A stretch of DNA of 6,645 nt from Gammaproteobacteria bacterium (lineage in GTDB: Bacteria > Pseudomonadota > Gammaproteobacteria > Pseudomonadales > Azotimanducaceae). The notes under the pieces are model-generated. The model saw nothing but the letters and a program-made list of their open reading frames with translations, did not search any database and was not told where the DNA came from. Each line of letters opens with the position of its first letter. Positions within the stretch are counted from its first letter, which is position 1. Shown here piece by piece: positions 1-4,873 of the stretch. Made by a program: the position numbers and the translations under genes. The stretch covers positions 75,660-82,304 of the forward strand of contig NZNP01000008.1 in the NCBI GenBank assembly GCA_002694945.1, read 5' to 3'.

Positions 1-189
1 AGCAATATCCAGACCGGTAAAGCCTTCTCAGAGGTAGGATTACAAATCGCCGCAGGAGTACCTCTTCAATGTGATGAAGGTGAGGACTTTAAATCTTTCC
101 GCTTAGGCCTATTCGGCCTCGAAAAACTGTACAACGTTGACAGGACAGTTGAAACGCTTGCCGAAGCCCTGAACAAGGTCTACCAATAA
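1..189 (+). CDS. Class V aminotransferase (alanine-glyoxylate type), C-terminal fragment cut by window edge
   Basis: Frame 1 is open from the first base to a TAA at 187-189 and encodes the last 62 residues of a protein whose start lies outside the window. The segment reads AAGVPLQCDEGEDFKSFRLG followed by LFGLEKLYNVDRTV, which I recognise as the C-terminal small domain of fold-type I, class V PLP aminotransferases of the alanine-glyoxylate/serine-pyruvate family. The Arg at 100-102 in FRLGLFG matches the family arginine that binds the substrate carboxylate. The PLP lysine is not in view, so activity cannot be judged. Members move an amino group from a small amino acid to glyoxylate or pyruvate in the cytoplasm; the substrate here is unknown. 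The next gene starts 9 bases after the stop, suggesting one transcript. Given xsc nearby, an amino-sulfonate substrate is conceivable but is only inference. Confidence 0.85.
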   Translation, partial: SNIQTGKAFSEVGLQIAAGVPLQCDEGEDFKSFRLGLFGLEKLYNVDRTVETLAEALNKVYQ

Positions 190-198
190 GCAGTAGTC

Positions 199-1422
199 AT
201 GCCCCTGAACCATTTTCGTTTTATAACCGTTATTCTGTGCCTGCCACTGATTTTAAATGCCGCTGAGCTTGATACCATTCATTCAAGTGCTCTTGTTATC
301 GATGCTCACGCGGATATTGAGATTCCCGGCCAAGAGAGTCGGTATGTCGGTGCAGACGGAAAATCTCAGGTCGCCCCGGAAAAAATGCGAACGGGAGGTG
401 TAGACGCCGTCGTCATGTCTATTGCTGTTGGGCCGGGGCCCAGAACAGCTGAAGGAAGGCAACAAGCACAAATTAGAGCTAACGCTGAGCTCAACGCTGT
501 CGTCGACATGATAGCCTTTTCCGGAAATAAACTGCTCATGGCTCGAACAGCCACTGATGTTCGAGATGCACACAATAATCAGCAAATTGCCATTATTCTA
601 GGACTACAAAATGCCAGAATTTTTGACAATCAATTAGATGAGATCGATAGATTTTACGAGTTAGGCGTCCGAGTGTTTGCACTTACTCACATGGGCCATA
701 ATGACTACGCCGACTCATCAAGGCCTATCTTCATCCGTGAGTTGGGCGAACATGAACCTCTAGAAGAACATGGAGGATTATCAAACCTTGGCAGGTCAGC
801 TATCACTAGAATTAACAGTCTGGGTGCAATCGTTGATATTTCTCAGCTGTCTAAAAATGCAGCCCTTCAGGCGATGGAACTTTCCAGTGCACCAGTCATC
901 GCTAGCCATTCGAATGTCCGCGGCCTGACGGATGTCTCCCGAAACCTGTCCGACGAGGAGCTCGACGCTCTCGCCCTGAATGGTGGTGTTATTCACATCG
1001 CGCCGTTTAGGGGTTATCTCTATGACTCCAACGACCCTGATCTGGATAGCGACATTCGGACAATACGCCGAGCTGGTGGTATCAAAGAAGAATATCTTTA
1101 TCCCTTCGAACTTTATTGGGAAATTGATGACATACAGACTCAACAAGCATTCCTGTCCGCAGTCAGCGACAGACTTGGACAAGGGAGTATTGCTGCGATG
1201 GTTAATCATATTGATTATGTCGTCCAGCGTATTGGTATTGATCACGTGGGGATTGGGACAGACTTTAACCACGGCAGTGGCGTGGCAGGTTTCTCTGATG
1301 CCAGCCAGGCGAAGAATGTTACCGCTGAACTTCTAAGCCGCGGTTACAGTGCGTCGGCTATCGAAAAGATTTGGGGAGGAAACTTTCTCCGAGTCATGGA
1401 AGCCGCGGCAGTTTCCGAATAA
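199..1422 (+). CDS. Secreted membrane-dipeptidase homologue (peptidase M19, renal dipeptidase family) with altered metal ligands
   Basis: A 407-residue protein of normal length for family M19, zinc dipeptidases with a TIM-barrel fold. Residues 1-22 form a signal peptide (Arg7, hydrophobic 8-19, then NAAEL) without a lipobox, so periplasmic location is likely. Family landmarks are DAHAD (His37, Asp39), the LTHMGHNDYADSS block near 162-174, ASHSN (His237), RNLSDEELDALALNGGVI, GIGTDFNHG (Asp355) and a C-terminal IWGGNFLRVM. Compared with human renal dipeptidase, the bridging glutamate position reads Gln137 (GLQNA, usually GxEGG) and the histidine position in DxxHxS reads Gln216 (DISQLS). Two metal ligands are therefore changed. 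I recall similar sequences in other bacterial M19 members, so this may be a subfamily trait. Catalysis may be mononuclear or the substrate may not be a dipeptide. The ATG lies 9 bases after the aminotransferase stop with no strong Shine-Dalgarno site, consistent with translational coupling. Confidence 0.9.
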   Translation: MPLNHFRFITVILCLPLILNAAELDTIHSSALVIDAHADIEIPGQESRYVGADGKSQVAPEKMRTGGVDAVVMSIAVGPGPRTAEGRQQAQIRANAELNAVVDMIAFSGNKLLMARTATDVRDAHNNQQIAIILGLQNARIFDNQLDEIDRFYELGVRVFALTHMGHNDYADSSRPIFIRELGEHEPLEEHGGLSNLGRSAITRINSLGAIVDISQLSKNAALQAMELSSAPVIASHSNVRGLTDVSRNLSDEELDALALNGGVIHIAPFRGYLYDSNDPDLDSDIRTIRRAGGIKEEYLYPFELYWEIDDIQTQQAFLSAVSDRLGQGSIAAMVNHIDYVVQRIGIDHVGIGTDFNHGSGVAGFSDASQAKNVTAELLSRGYSASAIEKIWGGNFLRVMEAAAVSE

Positions 1423-1548
1423 AACTGTGCAGCACAGAGCACTTACTCGCAGCTGATAAAATCAACCAAACCAAAAGCGATAGTATCAAGCGACATTTGA
1501 TTTTCGGCTCGCATAACGGCAGAGTGGATCCTAACAGCGGAGATTACA

Positions 1549-2100
1549 ATGCCAAGAATCGACGAAAAAGAAGGGCTAGAAGGTTTTGCCGGGGTCTATG
1601 CCCATTGTGCAGATCTATTTCAGGGCTTCATGTATAACTACGGTTTGCTCTGGTCCCATTCACGCTTGGATCCAGTTCTGAAAGACCTCGTACGACTGAA
1701 ATCGGCAAATTTGAACGGTTGTGTTTACTGAATGCCTTCACGGTCTTCTGCGGCGCAGAAGAAAGGCATGGACGAAGGCATGGTCAGCAAGATTCATGAC
1801 CACCAAGCATCTGATCTAGATGAAAAGACCAAGGCAGCTCTCGATCTCACAGAGGACTTTATCCTCAATCACGCCCGAGGGGTGGACGATGCATGGATGG
1901 CTCGTCTGAAAGAACACTTCTCCGATCAAGAGGTCGTAGAATTAACGGTCGCCATTGGAATCTGGGACTCCGTACACAAATTCAATAATGTTTTTGACGT
2001 TCACCCTCCAGTCACCGACGGTCAGTTCACAACCGACCCTCCTGATGTTCCTGCTGCGATGCTTCAACATGTGATGAATCCGGGCAACAAGTACGATTGA
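1549..2100 (+). CDS. AhpD-like / carboxymuconolactone decarboxylase-family selenoprotein (UGA read as selenocysteine at residue 61)
   Basis: Read through one in-frame TGA (1729-1731), this frame gives a 183-residue protein of normal size for the CMD/AhpD-like family. Residues 41-60 contain DPVLKDLVRLKSANLNGCVY. Cysteine homologues usually continue NGCxYCxxxR, so the TGA occupies the second Cys and makes a C58-V-Y-U61 motif followed by MPSRS. Downstream, KTKAALDLTEDFIL (about 94-107) and LKEHFSDQEVVELTVAIGIWD (about 119-139) continue the all-helical domain without a break. The start ATG has GGAG 6 bases upstream (1539-1542). TGA also ends this gene and the alpha/beta hydrolase, so it is not a general sense codon here. 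Family members are thiol redox proteins (peroxidase or disulfide-exchange type) or decarboxylases; a CxxU centre favours a redox role. The substrate is unknown. Alternatives are a Cys-to-stop mutation or a sequencing error; the SECIS-like hairpin right after the UGA argues against both. Confidence 0.85.
1729..1731 (+). other. In-frame UGA, proposed selenocysteine codon
   Basis: The codon lies between TAC (Tyr60) and ATG (Met62) at the second redox position of the CxxC motif. It differs from Cys TGC or TGT by one base. Replacement of a catalytic cysteine by Sec is the usual pattern in bacterial selenoproteins. The following ATG forms TGAATG, which could also be read as stop/start coupling, but a separate 122-residue product would begin in the middle of the domain, after the redox motif. 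Confidence 0.82.
1732..1769 (+). promoter_or_regulatory. Bacterial SECIS-like stem-loop directly after the UGA
   Basis: The lower stem pairs ATGCCTT (1732-1738) with AAGGCAT (1763-1769), 7 bp. A 5-nt bulge CACGG (1739-1743) sits on the 5' side only. The upper stem pairs TCTTCTGC (1744-1751) with GCAGAAGA (1755-1762), 8 perfect pairs. The apical loop is GGC (1752-1754). There are 20 nt between the UGA and the loop. Bacterial SECIS elements are known to lie just 3' of the UGA inside the coding region, with the loop roughly 16-37 nt away and G in the first loop positions; all of these are met. The bulged U and loop GU important in E. coli fdhF are not evident, so the cognate SelB may recognise a variant. 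The element would bind SelB with GTP and Sec-tRNA during translation. Confidence 0.8.
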
Positions 2101-2112
2101 CCCTCGTCAAAT

Positions 2113-2655
2113 TTAGCCAGCCATCAGATCAGCCATTGTTCGCAGGGGTTGAGAGCCATCCCAAGAATTGGCGGCTTGAGAAATCATACCGAACAGCCCA
2201 ACAATAGCGTCGTTTCTCTCGATTAATTCCAACATCGCTCCACTGTGCTGAGATGTGTCGAAGTAACAGATGTTGTTGCTTTCGCCCATATCCATGACAT
2301 TCTCATACTGAGAAGATAACCAGGCCTTGTCATTTTGATAATCGTCTGACCAGATACCGATATGGTGAAAAGCCGTTCGATCTTTTTTAATGAGATCATG
2401 GTAAACATTGGATTCTGAGGATAAGACCTCGATCAACTCAATCTGCCCTTCCTTACTTTGGGCCCATGCGACCTTCATCCTGAGCAACCCGGGCTGACCA
2501 CGATACGTAAAACCGGCCATTGAAGAGCTATCTACCTCATTAACAAAAAACGGGCCGACACCCAAGACATTCGCCCAGTAATCGACCGCAGATTCCAAAT
2601 CCGGCACGTGCCAAGCATATTGAAAAGGATGGCCGGGTATTGATAGACCTGACAT
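2113..2655 (-). CDS. VOC-superfamily protein (glyoxalase / dioxygenase fold)
   Basis: A 180-residue protein of the vicinal oxygen chelate fold, with two beta-alpha-beta-beta-beta modules. The first runs from FQYAWHVPDLESAVDYWANV (His16) to QIELIEV (Glu73 or Glu76). The second runs from FHHIGIWSDD (His97/His98) to MLELIE (Glu143). The H-E-H-E pattern is the usual divalent-metal site, so a metal-dependent isomerase, lyase or dioxygenase is plausible; the substrate cannot be read. Residues 155-180 form a C-terminal extension. The ATG at 2655 has AAGAGA 7 bases upstream. It lies 45 bases downstream of the alpha/beta hydrolase on the same strand, so the two probably share a transcript. Its TAA lies 12 bases from the convergent selenoprotein stop, and no clear terminator fits in that gap. 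Confidence 0.85.
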   Translation of the reverse strand: MSGLSIPGHPFQYAWHVPDLESAVDYWANVLGVGPFFVNEVDSSSMAGFTYRGQPGLLRMKVAWAQSKEGQIELIEVLSSESNVYHDLIKKDRTAFHHIGIWSDDYQNDKAWLSSQYENVMDMGESNNICYFDTSQHSGAMLELIERNDAIVGLFGMISQAANSWDGSQPLRTMADLMAG

Positions 2656-2700
2656 AAAATTATCTCTTATCGAAAATACAGAAATGACTACAGCATGTTT

Positions 2701-3579
2701 TCAATTTTTCAGCAAACAGTTAGCCACCCGATCTGGAACTTCGAGAGGCAGGAGATGACCGCCAGACATTTCTTCATATCTACCCATAGGAAAGAGTTTT
2801 GCGACCACCCGACAAAACTCTTCTGAGAAGTGACCTTCGGATGCCCTGATATAAAGTAACGGCGCTTTAACCTTATGAGCGTAATCACTGACATCAAGAC
2901 TGCCGGTTGTCTCAAAAATATGTGCTTCAACAGATGGATCACATTTCAATGAAACACTACCGTCGTCGGCCACAGCAAGGCACTCGGCGAGATAAAGTTC
3001 AAAAGCAGAATCAGACCAGCCAACGAACATACCTTTGTTTCGCCACGCCTCTCTCGGCTCATCCAGACCTGACCAAGTTCTGCGGCGTTTCAACGTCTGA
3101 GCTACCAAAGTGGGCTGAGTTGAGTTTTCAGTTGAAAAACTGAGGCCGTGCTTCTTGATGAGTTTATCGGTGGGAAATATCGGCGGATCGAACATTGCTA
3201 ACCGGCGGAACAAACCAGGTTGTGATGCCTCAGCCGCTGCAGTGATAATGCCACCAAAGGAAGAGCCAACACCGTAATCGATTTGCGAAACCTTGTACTC
3301 CTCACAGATTTGATTGGCTACCGCGACAAGATCGTCTACAAAAAATTGCCAATCATAATCACGCGGCACCTCCCCTCCGTCAGACTCACCATGCCCTCGG
3401 GCATCTATAGCGACGACATGAAAACGACTGATTAGCTGACTTGCCACCAACTGCCAGGTGCCTGCACAGAAGCCGTTGGCATGATGTAGGAGCGCGATGG
3501 GTTTACCCTGACCACCAAAGTCTCTGAGTCTTAGCTTGAGCATCTTTCCAGTAGGGATGTTATCGACTAGTACTTCCAA
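2701..3579 (-). CDS. Alpha/beta-fold hydrolase
   Basis: A 292-residue cytoplasmic protein (no signal peptide) of the alpha/beta hydrolase fold. Landmarks are ALLHHANGF (29-37, oxyanion-hole strand and turn), VVAIDARGHGESDGG (55-69), the nucleophile elbow GSSFG (105-109, Ser107), FDPPIF (130-135) after strand 6, and MSGGHLLPLEVPDRVA with catalytic His275. The acid is probably Asp131 or a residue near Glu248. Between them lies an arginine-rich helical cap (LKRRRTW). Such enzymes cleave esters, amides, C-C bonds or halides, so the substrate is open. The longest form begins with TTG at 3579, with AGAG 7 bases upstream; an ATG at 3543 (residue 13) is an alternative that keeps the whole fold. It heads a probable two-gene unit with the VOC protein and is transcribed divergently from the dehydrogenase. 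Confidence 0.87.
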   Translation of the reverse strand: MEVLVDNIPTGKMLKLRLRDFGGQGKPIALLHHANGFCAGTWQLVASQLISRFHVVAIDARGHGESDGGEVPRDYDWQFFVDDLVAVANQICEEYKVSQIDYGVGSSFGGIITAAAEASQPGLFRRLAMFDPPIFPTDKLIKKHGLSFSTENSTQPTLVAQTLKRRRTWSGLDEPREAWRNKGMFVGWSDSAFELYLAECLAVADDGSVSLKCDPSVEAHIFETTGSLDVSDYAHKVKAPLLYIRASEGHFSEEFCRVVAKLFPMGRYEEMSGGHLLPLEVPDRVANCLLKN

Positions 3580-3830
3580 TTATATTCTCTGCACAAGATG
3601 ATCTAATGGTTAGAGTAAACATTCGCTTATAGCGCCACCAGACTTTATAAACTTATCCATAGTTAATATCAGCCGTTAGAACGAAATATCAAAAAGCTTA
3701 ATAGGCTCTAATTACTCTTTCTTCAGCTTCTTCTTTACTTCCTGATTACTATTACCGTTATTTGTACTCCTCGAACTTAACATTATTCAGGAAGTATCAG
3801 CGACTCCATGACTGATTATCAAATTTACAG

Positions 3831-3846
3831 TAACCTCTGAAGGTTA
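3831..3846. repeat. Inverted repeat upstream of the dehydrogenase gene
   Basis: TAACCT (3831-3836), CTGA, AGGTTA (3841-3846) forms a perfect 6-bp inverted repeat with a 4-base centre. It ends 20 bases before the dehydrogenase start codon. It could be a regulator operator or a small hairpin in the leader; the sequence alone does not decide which. Confidence 0.4.
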
Positions 3847-3853
3847 AATCCTC

Positions 3854-3858
3854 AGGGG
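3854..3858 (+). promoter_or_regulatory. Ribosome-binding site of the dehydrogenase gene
   Basis: AGGGG lies 8 bases before the ATG at 3867. It is the best Shine-Dalgarno match nearby and supports this start, which also places the Rossmann glycine motif at the expected residues 8-13. Confidence 0.6.
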
Positions 3859-3866
3859 TAAATATA

Positions 3867-4739
3867 ATGGAAAAGCTTTCTTTCGTTGGCCTCGGCGTTA
3901 TGGGTTATCCAATGGCCGGTCATCTTGCGAACGCCGGATACGCAGTAACCGTGTACAACCGTTCTCAAGAGAAAGCCGCTGCCTGGGTCAACGAGCATAC
4001 AGGCAATCAGGCAACCACCCCAGCACAGGCAGCGGCAGATGCCGACTTTGTTTTCACATGTGTTGGCAACGATGATGACGTCCGCTCTGTGGTCTTTGGG
4101 AAAGATGGAGCTATCGCAGGCATGAAGCCTGGCTGCATACTCGTTGATCACACAACGGCATCACCAAAACTTGCACGAGAACTAGAAGCTGCGTCGCAAA
4201 GGAAATCATGCGGTTTCCTAGATGCCCCGGTTTCCGGGGGCCAGGCTGGAGCGGAGAATGGTCAACTGACAATAATGGTCGGCGGTCAGCCAGCTAGCTT
4301 TGCTAAAGCCGAAACCATAATGACCTCATACGCCAAATCGGTCAGATTAATGGGTGACGCTGGCAGCGGTCAGCTAACCAAGGCAGTAAATCAAATTTGT
4401 ATCGCTGGAGTGCTTCAAGGGCTGTCTGAAGGGCTTCATTTCGCCGAGCAAGTGGGACTCGATATCAACGCTGTTGTTGAGGTTATTTCCAAAGGCGCTG
4501 CTCAGTCCTGGCAAATGGAAAATCGCTCCAAAACTATGGCTGAGGGCAAGTTCGATTACGGGTTCGCTGTTGACTGGATGCGAAAGGACTTAGGTATAGC
4601 CCTGGAAACAGGTGATGAATTCAATGCTTCACTTCCCCTGACTGCACTAGTTGATCAGTTTTATAAAGACTTGCAGCGAAGGGACGGTGGCCGCTGGGAT
4701 ACATCCAGCCTAATTCAACGCCTAAGGATGGGGAGTTAA
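3867..4739 (+). CDS. NAD(P)-dependent beta-hydroxyacid dehydrogenase (3-hydroxyisobutyrate dehydrogenase / glyoxylate-succinic semialdehyde reductase family)
   Basis: A full-length 290-residue cytoplasmic member of the family. The Rossmann motif is GLGVMG (8-13) followed by MAGHL. YNRS (30-33) places Asn-Arg after strand 2, which in this family favours NADP(H) over NAD. The substrate loop is DAPVSGGQAGAENGQLTIMVGG (119-140). The catalytic lysine is Lys172 in GSGQLTKAVNQ, and RKDLGIAL (239-246) carries the second conserved lysine, Lys240. Members interconvert small 2- or 3-hydroxyacids and aldehydes such as glyoxylate, succinic semialdehyde, tartronate semialdehyde or methylmalonate semialdehyde. 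The sulfolactaldehyde reductase YihU belongs to the same superfamily, but its PVGR-type loop is not present here, so that activity is not predicted. It precedes xsc by 134 bases on the same strand; action on a sulfonate-derived aldehyde or alcohol is inference. Confidence 0.9.
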   Translation: MEKLSFVGLGVMGYPMAGHLANAGYAVTVYNRSQEKAAAWVNEHTGNQATTPAQAAADADFVFTCVGNDDDVRSVVFGKDGAIAGMKPGCILVDHTTASPKLARELEAASQRKSCGFLDAPVSGGQAGAENGQLTIMVGGQPASFAKAETIMTSYAKSVRLMGDAGSGQLTKAVNQICIAGVLQGLSEGLHFAEQVGLDINAVVEVISKGAAQSWQMENRSKTMAEGKFDYGFAVDWMRKDLGIALETGDEFNASLPLTALVDQFYKDLQRRDGGRWDTSSLIQRLRMGS

Positions 4740-4743
4740 TTAG

Positions 4744-4784
4744 TAAAGACGCATGATCAGATGATCCTTACGGCACCGTCTTTA
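4744..4784 (+). repeat. Inverted repeat between the dehydrogenase and xsc genes
   Basis: TAAAGACG (4744-4751) pairs perfectly with CGTCTTTA (4777-4784) across a 25-base centre, which itself contains GATC-AGAT-GATC (4755-4766). A weak attenuator or terminator, or a processed mRNA hairpin, is possible. There is no run of T after the stem beyond TTTATAT, so I do not call it a rho-independent terminator. Confidence 0.4.
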
Positions 4785-4860
4785 TATGGACAAGTCGTGC
4801 CTGGGGCCTCCACTCGAAAGCACTTTCTGGTACAGTTCCCTCCCTTAAATCTGCAGGAAC

Positions 4861-4866
4861 GAGGAA
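4861..4866 (+). promoter_or_regulatory. Ribosome-binding site of xsc
   Basis: GAGGAA lies 7 bases before the ATG at 4874 and favours it over the in-frame ATG at 4883 (residue 4), which would sit 16 bases from the site. Confidence 0.6.
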
Positions 4867-4873
4867 TTCGATC

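Larger units (their letters stand above)
3580..3866. other. AT-rich divergent intergenic region
   Basis: These 287 bases separate the divergent hydrolase and dehydrogenase genes and should hold both promoters. They are visibly richer in A+T than the flanking genes. Positions 3712-3745 form a pyrimidine-rich tract with repeated TTC. A short inverted repeat lies at 3831-3846. TATAAT occurs on the minus strand at 3579-3584, but no convincing -35/-10 pair could be assigned on either strand. No family-recognisable gene is present. The only open frame noted is a 23-codon minus-strand frame (3712-3783) without a ribosome-binding site. Confidence 0.6.

Noticed and set aside
796..1272. Minus-strand 158-codon open frame inside the dipeptidase gene
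   Set aside because: It is a shadow of the M19 coding frame, with no recognisable family and no supporting start signal. The same applies to the frames opposite or overlapping xsc, the dehydrogenase and the hydrolase.
1371..1637. Plus-strand 88-codon frame bridging dipeptidase and selenoprotein genes
   Set aside because: It overlaps both well-supported genes in another frame, and its product shows no recognisable domain.
1732..2100. Independent 122-residue gene starting at the ATG after the TGA (TGAATG coupling)
   Set aside because: The product would start inside a recognised domain directly after its redox motif, has no Shine-Dalgarno site of its own, and its first bases are locked in the hairpin. 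Read-through gives a normal-length family member.
1549..2100. Pseudogene with a nonsense mutation
   Set aside because: The only defect is at the one codon where Sec is functionally expected, and a SECIS-like structure follows it. The rest of the frame shows no decay. It cannot be fully excluded without genome data.
3863..3868. TATAAT as a plus-strand -10 box
   Set aside because: It overlaps the dehydrogenase ATG, which has a good ribosome-binding site upstream; a promoter there would remove the leader.
3867..4739. Sulfolactaldehyde reductase (YihU-like) assignment suggested by the xsc context
   Set aside because: The substrate loop reads DAPVSGG, the common HIBADH form, rather than the PVGR form of YihU.
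4744..4790. Rho-independent terminator after the dehydrogenase gene
   Set aside because: The loop is 25 bases, the stem is not GC-rich, and only TTTATAT follows.
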